Assembly: GCA_964545895.1 (NCBI GenBank)
Contig: CAZJHS010000027.1
Location: forward strand, 1 to 31,903
Length of the DNA stretch: 31,903 bases
Source of the DNA: UBA6183 sp964545895
GTDB lineage: Bacteria > Bacteroidota > Bacteroidia > UKL13-3
Direction: 5' to 3'
The notes below the pieces were generated by a model. It saw only the letters and a list, made by a program, of their open reading frames with translations. It had not been told where the DNA came from and searched no databases. Shown in pieces: positions 15,647-26,042 of the stretch (within the stretch, counting starts at the first letter, position 1; every line of letters starts with the position of its first letter). The translations under genes were made by a program, and so were the position numbers.

Positions 15647-16570
15647 ATGACACCATTAATTGCAATTGCCGCACTGGCCTTTTTGGCCTTTTTAAGTGTA
15701 GTTACCGTACAGCAGGGCACTGTATCTGTACTTACCATGTTTGGTAAATACCGCAGAATCCTTTATCCTGGTTTAAATTTCAGAATTCCGTTTTTGGAAG
15801 TTATTTTCAAAAAAATATCGGTTCAAAATCGTTCTATCGAATTAGATTTTCAAGCCATTACCCAAGATCAAGCCAATGTATACTTTAAAGCCATGTTACT
15901 TTACAGTGTGGTTGATAACAAAGAAGAAACGCTAAAAAATGTAGCCTTTAAATTTGTAAACGAACGCGATTTTATGACTGCTTTGATACGCACTATTGAA
16001 GGTGGTATTCGTGGTTTTGTGGCTACAAAAAAACAGGCTGAAATTCTTTCATTGCGTAAAGAAATTGTAGAATACGTAAAAGAAGGAATTGACACCGTAG
16101 TTGAAACTTGGGGTTTTCATTTACTAGATTTACAACTAAACGACATTACGTTTGATGAAGCTATTACCAAAAGTATGGCTCAAGTGGTGGCATCAAGCAA
16201 TTTAAAAGCTGCTGCCGAAAACGAAGGTCAAGCCTTATTAATTACCAAAACCAAGGCTGCAGAAGCCGAAGGTAACGCCATTAAAATTGCTGCCGAAGCA
16301 GAGAGAATTGCAGCACAATTACGTGGACAAGGTGTGGCATTGTTCCGCCAAGAGGTAGCAAAAGGTATGAGCGAAGCCGCTAAAGAAATGAAAGTAGCCG
16401 AGCTAGATGCATCGTTCCTTTTATTTAGTATGTGGACCGAATCGATTAAAAACTTTGCTGAAAATGGAAAAGGCAATGTGATATTTTTAGATGGCAGTAC
16501 CGAAGGCATGGATAAAACCATGAAACAATTAATGGCCATGAATAGATTGGATGAGTTTGAGAAGAAATAA
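15647..16570 (+). CDS. SPFH/band-7 (stomatin-like) membrane protein
   Basis: A 307-residue protein with one N-terminal membrane segment (residues of about 2-24, IAALAFLAFLSVVTV). The SPFH domain follows directly: VQQGTVSVLTMFGKYRRILYPGLNFRIPF, then IELDFQAITQDQANVYFKAMLLYSVVD, and LLDLQLNDITFDEAI. A long Ala/Glu-rich coiled coil (about 190-260, KAAEAEGNAIKIAAEAERIA) ends the protein. Slipins and related proteins form large rings in the inner membrane, scaffold membrane microdomains and often regulate proteases. No NfeD-like or FtsH partner gene lies next to it, so its partner is unknown. A strong hairpin terminator follows the stop, and the gene is probably transcribed alone. Confidence 0.88.
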   Translation: MTPLIAIAALAFLAFLSVVTVQQGTVSVLTMFGKYRRILYPGLNFRIPFLEVIFKKISVQNRSIELDFQAITQDQANVYFKAMLLYSVVDNKEETLKNVAFKFVNERDFMTALIRTIEGGIRGFVATKKQAEILSLRKEIVEYVKEGIDTVVETWGFHLLDLQLNDITFDEAITKSMAQVVASSNLKAAAENEGQALLITKTKAAEAEGNAIKIAAEAERIAAQLRGQGVALFRQEVAKGMSEAAKEMKVAELDASFLLFSMWTESIKNFAENGKGNVIFLDGSTEGMDKTMKQLMAMNRLDEFEKK

Positions 16571-16593
16571 TTAAATACAACATCAATAAAAAG

Positions 16594-16631
16594 CGCCTAT
16601 TAATTTACTGTAAATTGATAGGCGTTTTTTT
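16594..16631 (+). terminator. Rho-independent terminator of the SPFH gene
   Basis: A 14-bp stem with one G-U pair (16594-16607 with 16611-16624), a 3-nt loop and a T run to 16631, 23 bp after the SPFH stop. Confidence 0.88.
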
Positions 16632-16654
16632 ATGTACCGTAATATTAAACACAT

Positions 16655-16696
16655 AAAAAAGGCGTCCACGAAAACATGTTCGGGACGCCTTTTTAT
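16655..16696 (-). terminator. Terminator of the giant T9SS gene
   Basis: An imperfect hairpin (GGCGTCC at 16661-16667 with GGACGCC at 16683-16689, further inner pairs CGAA/TTCG around a one-base bulge). On the minus strand it lies just after the stop at 16716 and ends in six T. Confidence 0.8.
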
Positions 16697-16715
16697 GGTT
16701 AATTACTCGTGAAAG

Positions 16716-19700
16716 TTATTCTTTAATTAATTTAGTTACGGCCTCTTTACCATCAACGTTTACTTTTACAAAGTACACGCCATTGGCAAGTTTAGCTAAC
16801 GCATCTACTTGCACCAAGTTATCACCAGCCACTACTGGGTTGGTAAACTCGGCCACCGTACGACCCATCAAATCAACTACCAATACATTAGCTGTTGTTG
16901 CTGTTTCGGCAGTTATAGCCAAAGTTACATTGTTGCTAAATGGATTTGGATAAGCATTGATAGCGGTAGCGATACGATCGTTAAATTGTACCGAAACAAC
17001 TGGCGAGTATTCAACCTTACCATCAAGGTCTACCATTTTTAGGCGGTAGTATATGGTTTGATTTTTAGCCACGCGACCAATTTGTGCATCTACTAATTCG
17101 TATTTCTTAGCAATTGATGAATTACCTGCAGCTTTTACTCTACCAACTTGTTCGAAGTTAGCACGATTAAACGAACGCTCAACCATAAAGTATGCAGAGT
17201 TACGCTCAGAAGCTGTTGTCCAACTTACCACCGCATCCATACCAGATTTAGTAGCACGTAAACTTGTTAACTTAACTGGTAACGGTGCTGAGATATCTGT
17301 GGTACCAGTAAATGCAGTGGTATCATTAAGTATGTTCATACCAAATACATTGGCAACTGTATCTAACATGGTAGCAAAACTGTTGTTATTCCACCAGCTA
17401 TAATTTGGGGTTGATCTTCTATCAGCAAACTTCAAATCAGTTTCTGATGGAATAGTTCCTAATTGGAAAGGCTTGTAGCGTAAACGCACATCGTACGTAA
17501 AGTTACTACCTCCTGCTTGAGTCATTCTCCAATAAGCATCCATTAAATGTGCAGCAGTATCTTGTGTTGCATTATTATTAGGACTTGAAGCACGGTTACT
17601 AATTAATGTACCAGGCGCAAAACGCATGTTTACCGTAGAAGGTAAAGTACCACTATAGCCCCAAATAACACTAGCAACGGTATCGCCAAACGATATAAAA
17701 TGTTGCGTATTACCATATCCAATAGAACCGGTAACGGTTGATAATGGTGCTGCGGTAGTTGGTGTAAATTCAAATGCTCCAATATCTGGTGCACCAGTTG
17801 AAACTTGCACACTACGATCGGCTCCATTTAAGTCCTTCACCAAATCATAAATTTGTATACCACGGCCATTTAATACCCAACTGTTAGCATTGGTTGCCAA
17901 TGGCATTAAATTACTAATTGATGTAAATGCAGGATCACCATTATAAGAGTTCATATCATTAATAGATACTAATGAACCTTTTGCCGTAGGGAAAGTAGCA
18001 TTGGTGTAAGATGTACCATTTAAATACATTAATGTTGCACCAGTTGAATAGTAAGTGTTGTAATCTAATTGTACTAAACCTGATAAACCTGTTAAGTTAG
18101 TAATACTTAATGCTGGTGATGAGCCCGCATTGATGGCATTATTAATGATGTACACCTGAGAAGCATTAACTGCATTACCACCTGCAACCGAACCACCAAA
18201 AGTTATAGCACCCATTGTAGTTGATGTACCTGTGGTTAATGTATTAATACTGTTGTTGTAAATTCTCACATCAGAGCTACCAGTAAAGTATAGCGGAGAT
18301 GAAGTACCACCAGAAACCATAATAGCATTACCATACACTTTACTGCCTCCTATTTCGCCATATTGCGAGAAGCCTCCCAAGTAGAAACCATAATTACTTG
18401 GTTGATACAATTTATTGTACGAGAACTCAGAGTTACTTGAAATACCAAAGGCATAAATTCCGTAGAATGAAGATGCGCTTGGCGTTATGATATTGTTACG
18501 TACCTTCATTTCGGCACGGCTATTTAGGTATAAACCATAATAGTAAGGATTGGTAATAATATTTGAATCAATTTGGCAACGGAACGAGTAATTGTTTACA
18601 ATGTTTTGTCCGCCAATACTTACAGCCATACTACCATTTAATAAATTATTATTGGCAATGTTAATGTCTGTAGCATTAGTTCCTGCAGCTGCAAAAATCA
18701 ACGCGTTATTATCACTTGATGTTGCTACAGTTAAACCTTCAATTGTATTATTACGCAAGCCAATGTTTGCTGAATTTACAGAACCTGCCAATCCTAAATT
18801 AAATACTCTACCATAAGTGGCATTGGTATTTTTAATAGTCATGTGTTCAAAATTAACATACTGCGTACCATTAAATGTTACTACATAGTTTGTAGCTAAT
18901 GCAGTTGGAGCAAAAGTTAATGTAACATTGTTTCTGTTTAAAGTTGATGATCTAAATACGATTCGGTTCGCAGCACTTGCACCTGGAATTACACCAAATG
19001 TTAACTGCTCGTTATATGTACCACTTGCTACTTCAAACACCACCGGACCTAAAGCACCACCACATGATAGTGCCGCCAAAGCAGCATTGAAATTAACGTA
19101 GTTACGCGCACCCGAACCACTTGGATTGATAGTATATGTACCCGACATACCTAAACATACAGGCAAGTTAAGCGTATCATTATTTCTATCAGCATCTAAA
19201 TTAGTATTAGGTGATGATGTGTATGCACGCATGCTAATGTTACCACCCGTGTAATAAAACTGCTGACTTGTTGCTCCAGCGCCTGAAGTAGCACTAAATG
19301 TTACCGTATCGGTTCCGTTTGAAGGTATATTACCAGCGTATGCTTGGGTGTGAGTTATAGCCCCTGAAACGTATGTAACGTTAGCAGATGTTAAAGTAGC
19401 TGCCCCAAAGTTTTTGATTAATACTCTCACATCAGTTAAACCAGTATCGATAGGTGCTTTAGGCAATACAAATGATAATATACCTGCATCATCAGCAGGT
19501 GGAGTAAATTCTAATACCCCAATATCAGGTGTAGTTGCATTACGTAAATTACCATCAACATCGGCTGCTACCCAAGTATTACCTTTACCCTTATCGTTTA
19601 ACGGAATACTATTTAAACGTAAGTTTTTAGGTGTAACAAAGTTCGGATTCATTACAAACGAGTTTGAATCATTACCCAAACCTGTATTGTTTTGCCAACC

Positions 19701-22700
19701 TATAAATGTACTTGTAATTTGGTTGTTTGAACGATATGGATAAGTACCTAAACCATAATACACATTATTATTAATAGTCCAATTTAATCCAACCTGTGTA
19801 ATAGGGAATAATGCACCGCCATCAGACAACCAACCACAATATCCTGCATTCGGGTTGTTGAATATGTTATTTATCACGTCAACAGTATTATACAATGATG
19901 CATTGTTGCTAAATAAATAAAATGCTGTAGCAGTAGAACTTCCTGAGGTAATGTTTATGGCATTATGAGCAAACACAAAATGTGTTGGGTAGCCCATGTA
20001 TATACCATATGCAGTATTTGCAGCTGTTCCAATTTGAATCATGTTATTAGAAAATACAACTTTGTTACTTGCATTACCTTGAGGGTAATTCGTATAAATA
20101 GCATAACCACCGTTTTGACCAGAAAACTGATTGGCATCTACAACCATACCTTCACCCGCATAAGTCATATACATTCCGTAACTGAAAGTTGCGTTCTGTT
20201 TGCCACCGCCTATTAATCTGTTTCTTTCGAATAAACTCCTTTCAATACCATTAAAATATGCAAAATAGGAGTTTTGATCGAAGAAGTATGAGTTACGAAT
20301 CCTGTGTCCGAATGATCTTGTTGCATTAGGAGCCATTAAAGTCATACCGTAATATCCACCAATAAATGAGCTACTGTCTATTGTTAAAGCAGTTGCATTT
20401 ATAAATGTTGAAGATGTAGCGTTAGTTAATGAAGAACTTACTTCAAACGGATTAATCAACGTAGAAACTGTACTTGATGTAACAACAAACGTACATTTGT
20501 TAAACGATAAACTATCTGCACTATTTCCTGATAAACCAATAACCTGAACGGCTATCGCATTTGAACCACCTGTATTTTCAATTTTAAAGTTACTGAAAGA
20601 AATATTATCAGCCCCATTAAACAATATGGTTGCCCTGTCAGCACTGGTTGCTCCTGCAAATGTAATTACTGTATTTGAGGAGTCAGCTCCTACAAAACTC
20701 AAACGACTACCAGCTCCTAAACCTAAGATGTTTGAGAAGGTTAATTTTTCGTTGTAAGTACCTGCTGAAACATTTACAATTACGTTACCTGCCATTCCGC
20801 AGGTTTGTAATAACTGCACAACTGCACCTATAGTTTGGAAATTACCATTTCCTACCGGTAATGAAGGGTTAACGGTTAAATTACCACTTAACGGTGTACA
20901 GAATGTTTGTTGAATGGTATCATTAAANNNNNNNNNNCGTAATATGTCATTTGATGAGTTTGGTAATGACGACCATGCTTTTAAAGTATACAAACCTGAA
21001 GTAGCAAAATTGAATGACCCTAAAGCTGCCGATACTGTGTCGTTTGTAACTAAGTTACCCGACCAGCTAATACCGGTTTGATTAACTCCATTTACTTGCC
21101 AATCAATATTAGCAGAGTTTAATGTAGCAGTACCATAGTTTTTGATTACAGCATCAACATTCTGAACGCCTAAACTTAAAGGCATCACAGGTGATGTAAA
21201 TCCAATAAGACCCGCATCATTAGGGGATACATCGTATTTGTATACACCAGGATCCGGTAACGAATCATGCGGAGTTCCTATAATATCGGTAGGTACAATT
21301 GTACGTAAATCAGCTCCGATATTATTTAAACTATCAGCACCAGGTGTAAATGGAGCTTGCGTGAATGCGGTTCTAAAATTAGGATTTGCAAATACACTAA
21401 ATGAGTCTAATGGATTAACGACATTGGCGCTTCTCCATGAAGCTAAATCGATACGATTTGTTGAATAATAACCAACAAAATTATTGGTACTTCCGTTTGG
21501 TGTACCGTAATACAATCCATTATTTCTATAGTCGTATGTATTACCGGTTGAGCCAATATACATTAAGTATTTAGTGCCTGATCCTCCTCTGTTAATATGT
21601 AGAATATTATTTTTTAATCTTTGATAAGTAACAGAGCTTGATGTGTAGAATGCATATGTTGATGATGTTGTAGTTGTGGCAGGATAATCTATACTAATGG
21701 TGTTATGATACAATTGACTTTCGTTCACAATTTGCTGAAAAATACCATAAACAAGCCCTCCTCCTTTAATATCGGCAATAAGGTTGTTTTTAATCACAAT
21801 AGGACGGTTTGTTCCTTGTGCTATTTGGAAATACATACCATAGAAAGAATTTGTTGTTGTCTGTAACATTTCAAATGGTTTGGTAATTTTATTGCCATCA
21901 AATGTATCACCAGATAAATAAACGAAATTCATACCGTAAAATGTGGTTGGAGACGCTTTCGTAGGACGAGAGATTTCATTGTTTTGAATCAAGCCGCCCG
22001 TTACACCGTAGGCATATATACCATAAAAGGTAAAATCTCTGATGATGTTGTCTTTTATAACATAACCATTGTTGGGACCTTCTGTATTGTTAGCACAAGC
22101 TGAAATACCACAGTATGGTCCACCTGATGAATTACCAAAAATGTTATTACCAACAAACCTATTAAATAATCCAGTATTTGCAGCAAGACCAGTTGGGTTG
22201 CTTAAGCTTGAAGTAACAGCAATACCGGCAGATGCCGAGCTTCCTGTAACTGATGAAATATCAATGTTACAACCTAAAATACTTACATAGTCGGAGCCGG
22301 TTGTTAGCAAATAACCAACACCGTAACTTTGGTTTAGTGATTTAACGTTTAGTTGGTTAAAAGTTACGTAGTCTGTACCAATTACATTTATAATACCAAT
22401 CAAACCAGAGTTTGTATTGTTAAATTCAACACGGTTGCCATTACCATTAAATGTAATTGTATTTGTGGCACTAACACCCGGAACCATAGATAAAAATACT
22501 TGGTTATTATAAGGTCCTGAATTAGCAACAACGTTAAAAGTTACTGCTCCTCCAATTCCACCCATGCTTATGTAATCTGCCAATCCGCTAACCGAAGTAA
22601 AATTACTTGCACTTGCCGCTGCACCTTGGTTAATGGTATAAACACCTCCAGGTAACATACATGCAGTAGATTTACTCATGCTGTTATTGGTAGTATTTGG

Positions 22701-24524
22701 TTCGGTAGTATTATTAGGATTACTAATGGTGTATGATATGTTGTAAACAGTACCTACTAACGCATTAATTGTTCCTAGTGTAATGGCACTTGAGGTTGCA
22801 CCACCAGCTAGAGAACCACTGTAGTTTACAGGTGTTTGTGCAACTCCATTTACAGTCCAGTTAATGGTTGCAGAGGTAATAGTGGTGGTACCTGCATTAC
22901 GAATAGTAGCATTAACGTTTTGAACACCTGAAGCATAAGGCGCAACAGGTAGGTCAAGGCTGTTATATGCAACATCAATCGCAATTGGAGCAGCTTCATA
23001 AGCACCTATGTCTATTGGTGATGATCTTAACACACCATTTAAATCTCTTGTAATGTGCGGCATTGCAACGCCATTGCCATTAAACCAGCCATCTTGTGGT
23101 GCAAAATCACGGGTTAGTGTGTTTACAAAGTTCGGATTAAAATCAGAACTGGTATTGTCTGCTGTACCCATATATGCGCTGTACTGACTGTATGTGTTGT
23201 AGTCTACCCCACTAATGTTTGCCATTTTATAGCTAGAAGCTAAACCATAATACGAGTTTTTGGCTAAATCTGTTCCGGTATTAAATGTACCATTAACATA
23301 AATAGAGTAAAACAACCCTACAGTGCTTGTACGTGCGTTGTAAAAAATATTGTTTTTTAATTCATATGTACTCGATGTGTTGGTACTTGAACTTGAATAA
23401 AAACCGTAAGTTTGGTAAGTAGCGGTTACAGTTGTGTTGTGAAAGGCAATTGTATTATTTCTAATTTTAAAGTTAAATGCAGTTAAAAAATAGAAACCAT
23501 AATGTGAACCATTACCTGTGTTAAAGTTTAACAAGTTGTTATCAATAATGTTAGGTTGAGTTGTGGTTCCATTGTAGTTAATACCATAAATACCATAACA
23601 AGTACTTGTTGTAGTAGGGCTACCTGCAAATAAGTCGGTAATAACATTGTTACGGATGGTATCCTGACGACCAGAACTTGTTCCTAAATAAAAACCGTAG
23701 GTGGTTGAGAATGAAGTTTTGGTTGTACGTCTAATGGTATTTCCGTCAAATGCAGTTGAGTTACCATTGTTCCAATAAACACCATACATATAAAAATCCT
23801 GAATGATGTTGTTATAAAATTTGTTTGCAGAAACGGTAGTTGATGAAGTAGCCGGAGCTCCAACAATACCATAATACATACCCGCACCAGTTGGGTTACC
23901 ACGTACCATGTTATTGCTAATAATATTGCGGTAGCCATTGGTACCTGAAGTTGTAACTGACGATAAACTGTTACTAAAAACTATACCAGCAGAGTTTGCT
24001 GATGTAGTACTGGTAACAGCAGCAATATCTATGTCGCAGCTATCAATAATATTATCATCAGAGCCAAGGTAAAAGTGAATACCCCAACCATAAAGTGTAC
24101 TGGTTGTTCTAATTACTAAATTTTTTAAACGATAAAAATCACCGTTGTTGAACCTCACAATAGCCATGTCTGCTGTAGAGGTAGGGGCGAATTGAATTAC
24201 GTTACCGTTACCATTAATGGTGATGGTGTTGGTGGCTGATGCTCCTGTGATGTTTGGGAAAACAACCTGACCGGTGTACGGTCCTGAATTGGCAACCACA
24301 TCTACAACAAGTGGGCCGCTTACTCCAAAAGGAGCGCTGTTACTAGGTCCTGCATCACTTCGCGTGTTTGCGGTGGTTAGATAGGTAATTAAGGAACTAA
24401 AGTTTTGGAAGTTTGTTGCTGATGCCGCTGAATTAGCATCAATGGTCAACGTTCCTGATACTTGTGTTGCTCTCGACTGAACCAAAAAGGCAGTACAGAG
24501 AATCATCAGTAAGAGTTTTCTCAT
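16716..24524 (-). CDS. Giant multi-module beta-helix protein with T9SS type A sorting domain
   Basis: A 2602-residue secreted protein. A signal peptide (MRKLLLMILCTAFLVQSRA) is followed by four tandem modules at residues of roughly 20-620, 620-1208, 1208-1790 and 1790-2247. Each module begins with a GTYTIN-type strand, then NSGPYTGQVVF or SGTYNEQLTF (pectin-lyase-like entry), then many N-x-I repeats of a right-handed parallel beta-helix (such as NNIIQDFYMYGVYW), ending in the phrase DIGAYE, DIGVLEF or DIGAFEF. Modules 1-3 are followed by a CARDB-like sandwich (GVQNVNATIRNAGTTTITSA, GVQNVDAVIKNYGTATLNSA, TDVRVLIKNFGAATLTSA). After about residue 2415 comes PLPVKLTSLRATKSG, an Fn3-like segment common before T9SS domains, and then the sorting domain AYPNPFSNNVTLAI to VTKLIKE. 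No catalytic residues are recognisable. An adhesin, gliding or matrix role is plausible but unproven. A 10-N gap falls in the second linker. Confidence 0.85.
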   Translation of the reverse strand: MRKLLLMILCTAFLVQSRATQVSGTLTIDANSAASATNFQNFSSLITYLTTANTRSDAGPSNSAPFGVSGPLVVDVVANSGPYTGQVVFPNITGASATNTITINGNGNVIQFAPTSTADMAIVRFNNGDFYRLKNLVIRTTSTLYGWGIHFYLGSDDNIIDSCDIDIAAVTSTTSANSAGIVFSNSLSSVTTSGTNGYRNIISNNMVRGNPTGAGMYYGIVGAPATSSTTVSANKFYNNIIQDFYMYGVYWNNGNSTAFDGNTIRRTTKTSFSTTYGFYLGTSSGRQDTIRNNVITDLFAGSPTTTSTCYGIYGINYNGTTTQPNIIDNNLLNFNTGNGSHYGFYFLTAFNFKIRNNTIAFHNTTVTATYQTYGFYSSSSTNTSSTYELKNNIFYNARTSTVGLFYSIYVNGTFNTGTDLAKNSYYGLASSYKMANISGVDYNTYSQYSAYMGTADNTSSDFNPNFVNTLTRDFAPQDGWFNGNGVAMPHITRDLNGVLRSSPIDIGAYEAAPIAIDVAYNSLDLPVAPYASGVQNVNATIRNAGTTTITSATINWTVNGVAQTPVNYSGSLAGGATSSAITLGTINALVGTVYNISYTISNPNNTTEPNTTNNSMSKSTACMLPGGVYTINQGAAASASNFTSVSGLADYISMGGIGGAVTFNVVANSGPYNNQVFLSMVPGVSATNTITFNGNGNRVEFNNTNSGLIGIINVIGTDYVTFNQLNVKSLNQSYGVGYLLTTGSDYVSILGCNIDISSVTGSSASAGIAVTSSLSNPTGLAANTGLFNRFVGNNIFGNSSGGPYCGISACANNTEGPNNGYVIKDNIIRDFTFYGIYAYGVTGGLIQNNEISRPTKASPTTFYGMNFVYLSGDTFDGNKITKPFEMLQTTTNSFYGMYFQIAQGTNRPIVIKNNLIADIKGGGLVYGIFQQIVNESQLYHNTISIDYPATTTTSSTYAFYTSSSVTYQRLKNNILHINRGGSGTKYLMYIGSTGNTYDYRNNGLYYGTPNGSTNNFVGYYSTNRIDLASWRSANVVNPLDSFSVFANPNFRTAFTQAPFTPGADSLNNIGADLRTIVPTDIIGTPHDSLPDPGVYKYDVSPNDAGLIGFTSPVMPLSLGVQNVDAVIKNYGTATLNSANIDWQVNGVNQTGISWSGNLVTNDTVSAALGSFNFATSGLYTLKAWSSLPNSSNDILXXXXFNDTIQQTFCTPLSGNLTVNPSLPVGNGNFQTIGAVVQLLQTCGMAGNVIVNVSAGTYNEKLTFSNILGLGAGSRLSFVGADSSNTVITFAGATSADRATILFNGADNISFSNFKIENTGGSNAIAVQVIGLSGNSADSLSFNKCTFVVTSSTVSTLINPFEVSSSLTNATSSTFINATALTIDSSSFIGGYYGMTLMAPNATRSFGHRIRNSYFFDQNSYFAYFNGIERSLFERNRLIGGGKQNATFSYGMYMTYAGEGMVVDANQFSGQNGGYAIYTNYPQGNASNKVVFSNNMIQIGTAANTAYGIYMGYPTHFVFAHNAINITSGSSTATAFYLFSNNASLYNTVDVINNIFNNPNAGYCGWLSDGGALFPITQVGLNWTINNNVYYGLGTYPYRSNNQITSTFIGWQNNTGLGNDSNSFVMNPNFVTPKNLRLNSIPLNDKGKGNTWVAADVDGNLRNATTPDIGVLEFTPPADDAGILSFVLPKAPIDTGLTDVRVLIKNFGAATLTSANVTYVSGAITHTQAYAGNIPSNGTDTVTFSATSGAGATSQQFYYTGGNISMRAYTSSPNTNLDADRNNDTLNLPVCLGMSGTYTINPSGSGARNYVNFNAALAALSCGGALGPVVFEVASGTYNEQLTFGVIPGASAANRIVFRSSTLNRNNVTLTFAPTALATNYVVTFNGTQYVNFEHMTIKNTNATYGRVFNLGLAGSVNSANIGLRNNTIEGLTVATSSDNNALIFAAAGTNATDINIANNNLLNGSMAVSIGGQNIVNNYSFRCQIDSNIITNPYYYGLYLNSRAEMKVRNNIITPSASSFYGIYAFGISSNSEFSYNKLYQPSNYGFYLGGFSQYGEIGGSKVYGNAIMVSGGTSSPLYFTGSSDVRIYNNSINTLTTGTSTTMGAITFGGSVAGGNAVNASQVYIINNAINAGSSPALSITNLTGLSGLVQLDYNTYYSTGATLMYLNGTSYTNATFPTAKGSLVSINDMNSYNGDPAFTSISNLMPLATNANSWVLNGRGIQIYDLVKDLNGADRSVQVSTGAPDIGAFEFTPTTAAPLSTVTGSIGYGNTQHFISFGDTVASVIWGYSGTLPSTVNMRFAPGTLISNRASSPNNNATQDTAAHLMDAYWRMTQAGGSNFTYDVRLRYKPFQLGTIPSETDLKFADRRSTPNYSWWNNNSFATMLDTVANVFGMNILNDTTAFTGTTDISAPLPVKLTSLRATKSGMDAVVSWTTASERNSAYFMVERSFNRANFEQVGRVKAAGNSSIAKKYELVDAQIGRVAKNQTIYYRLKMVDLDGKVEYSPVVSVQFNDRIATAINAYPNPFSNNVTLAITAETATTANVLVVDLMGRTVAEFTNPVVAGDNLVQVDALAKLANGVYFVKVNVDGKEAVTKLIKE
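20928..20937. other. Assembly gap of 10 N inside the giant T9SS gene
   Basis: Ten N within the linker between modules 2 and 3. The frame is the same on both sides, and the parallel position in the other linkers reads N-N-D-T or similar, so little sequence seems missing. Confidence 0.95.
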
Positions 24525-24550
24525 AGTGTATTTGAATTAAGTTTGTATAT

Positions 24551-24579
24551 CGAATATATTAAATATATCTAAATAACAA
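24551..24579 (-). promoter_or_regulatory. Promoter of the giant T9SS gene
   Basis: On the minus strand, TTG (24579-24577), 18 bp, then TATATTCG (24558-24551), which fits the Bacteroidota -33/-7 arrangement. The expected transcription start is about 20 nt before the ATG at 24524. Confidence 0.6.
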
Positions 24580-24713
24580 GTGCTTATTCAAAAAACTATT
24601 TACCTCTGATGGATTAAAAATGGCAATATTTCGCTATTTTATTATTCATTTAGCAGTAGCTGCCGTTTATTTCATTAATTGTAATGTAAAAAAAACACGT
24701 TAAACAGTAACTA

Positions 24714-24962
24714 TTAAACAACAGCGGTTACTTTTGTGATTTGAGGAATAGCAGATTTTAATCCATTTTCAATGCCGGCTTTCATGGTCATGCTGCTCAT
24801 GCTGCAACTGCTGCAATTTCCTAACAAGCGCAATTGCACTTCCATTTCGTCTGTAATATCTACCAACTCTACATCACCACCATCGGCTTGTAAAAACGGA
24901 CGCATACTATTTAATGCAATTTCAATTTTTTGTTCAAGTTCTGTTCGGTTTAACATGTCCAT
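24714..24962 (-). CDS. NifU-like (Nfu-type) Fe-S cluster carrier protein
   Basis: An 82-residue protein consisting of just the NifU C-terminal domain. Residues LNSMRPFLQADGGDVELVDI and the cluster-binding Cys50-x2-Cys53 (GNCSSCSMSSMTMKAGIE) are textbook for the family, which binds a bridging 4Fe-4S cluster between two subunits and passes it to target enzymes. It starts 3 bp after the stop of the Mrp/ApbC-type gene, so the two form one operon for Fe-S cluster delivery. The start could also be Met3 at 24956. The protein is shorter than E. coli NfuA because it lacks the degenerate A-type domain. Confidence 0.9.
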   Translation of the reverse strand: MDMLNRTELEQKIEIALNSMRPFLQADGGDVELVDITDEMEVQLRLLGNCSSCSMSSMTMKAGIENGLKSAIPQITKVTAVV

Positions 24963-24965
24963 AAT

Positions 24966-26042
24966 TTAGTTTGTATTGTTGTTTTCTTCGCTGTTAATAA
25001 TAGCAATTTGTTGTGCAACGCGCTGCGCCACTTGCAAAAATAGTGGTTTTGCGGGATTCTGATCATCAAGTACTGCAGGCATACCTTTATCTGCACCCTC
25101 TCTAATCCCAGCTACTAAAGGTATTTGACCGAGTAGGTTGGTATTAAACTGTTGTGCAATTTTTTGTCCGCCTCCCTCACCAAAAATGTAGTATTTATTG
25201 TTTGGTAATTCGGCAGGGGTAAACCAACTCATATTTTCTACTACTCCCAAAAATGGAATTTTAGTAGGTAACATACCAAACATCGCAGCAGCTTTGATAG
25301 CATCGGCTAATGCCACATCTTGAGGTGTGGTGACCAAAACTACACCCGTAACTGGTATAATTTGTCCCATGGTAAGGTGTATGTCTCCTGTACCCGGTGG
25401 CATATCTAAAACCAAATAGTCTAATTCGCCCCAAACAGTTTCGTTCACAAACTGACGTAAAGCACTACTCACCATTGGTCCACGCCACACCACAGCTTGG
25501 TTAGGATCAATCATAAAACCAATACTCATCAGTTTTATTCCATGTCTTTCAACCGGTATCATGTGGTTTTTCCCATCAATAACTTGCATTTCTGGAGTTT
25601 CGTGTATGCCAAACATAATGGGCATACTTGGGCCGTAAATATCCGCATCTAATAATCCAACTTTGGCTCCAAGTTCGCTTAATGCTAAGGCCAAATTACT
25701 TGCTACTGTACTTTTACCTACACCACCTTTTCCGCTTACCACAGCAATAATATTTTTCACACCAGGCAATACCACTTTATCCGATCGTAAAGTAAGTACA
25801 TTAGCCTCCATAGTTATATTTATTACAGCTTGGGCATCTACTTTACTTGTAATGGCCTCCATGCAATCTTGCTCTATTTTATCTTTCATAGGACAAGCAG
25901 GCGTTGTAAGCAACACGGTAAACTTAATATTGTGGCCACTTACTTCAATATCTTTAATCATATTAAGCGTTACCAAGTCCTTTTTTAAATCAGGCTCTTG
26001 CACGGTTGATAACGCTTTTAAAACTTGCTCTTTTGTAATCAT
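24966..26042 (-). CDS. Mrp/NBP35-family ATPase, Fe-S cluster carrier (ApbC-like)
   Basis: A cytoplasmic P-loop ATPase for Fe-S cluster transfer. Residues 1-85 are a MIP18/DUF59 domain (MITKEQVLKALSTVQEPDLKKDLVTLNMI, PACPMKDKIE). The deviant Walker A GKGGVGKST begins near residue 104, followed by DADIYGPSMP, WRGPMV, LVLDMPPGTGD and TTPQDVALAD. The usual CxxC of Mrp proteins after VENMSWF is missing: the sequence there is TPAELPNNKYYIFGEGGG. I believe this is common in Bacteroidota relatives. I start at 26042 because the family begins there. An ATG at 26093 in the same frame would add 17 residues and fits the promoter-like element at 26111 better, so the start is uncertain. It is followed 3 bp later by the Nfu-type gene. 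Confidence 0.9.
   Translation of the reverse strand: MITKEQVLKALSTVQEPDLKKDLVTLNMIKDIEVSGHNIKFTVLLTTPACPMKDKIEQDCMEAITSKVDAQAVINITMEANVLTLRSDKVVLPGVKNIIAVVSGKGGVGKSTVASNLALALSELGAKVGLLDADIYGPSMPIMFGIHETPEMQVIDGKNHMIPVERHGIKLMSIGFMIDPNQAVVWRGPMVSSALRQFVNETVWGELDYLVLDMPPGTGDIHLTMGQIIPVTGVVLVTTPQDVALADAIKAAAMFGMLPTKIPFLGVVENMSWFTPAELPNNKYYIFGEGGGQKIAQQFNTNLLGQIPLVAGIREGADKGMPAVLDDQNPAKPLFLQVAQRVAQQIAIINSEENNNTN

Noticed and set aside
17630..24312. Several frames of 65-110 codons inside the giant T9SS gene on both strands
   Set aside because: They are low-complexity antisense or alternative-frame shadows of a strongly supported long coding sequence.
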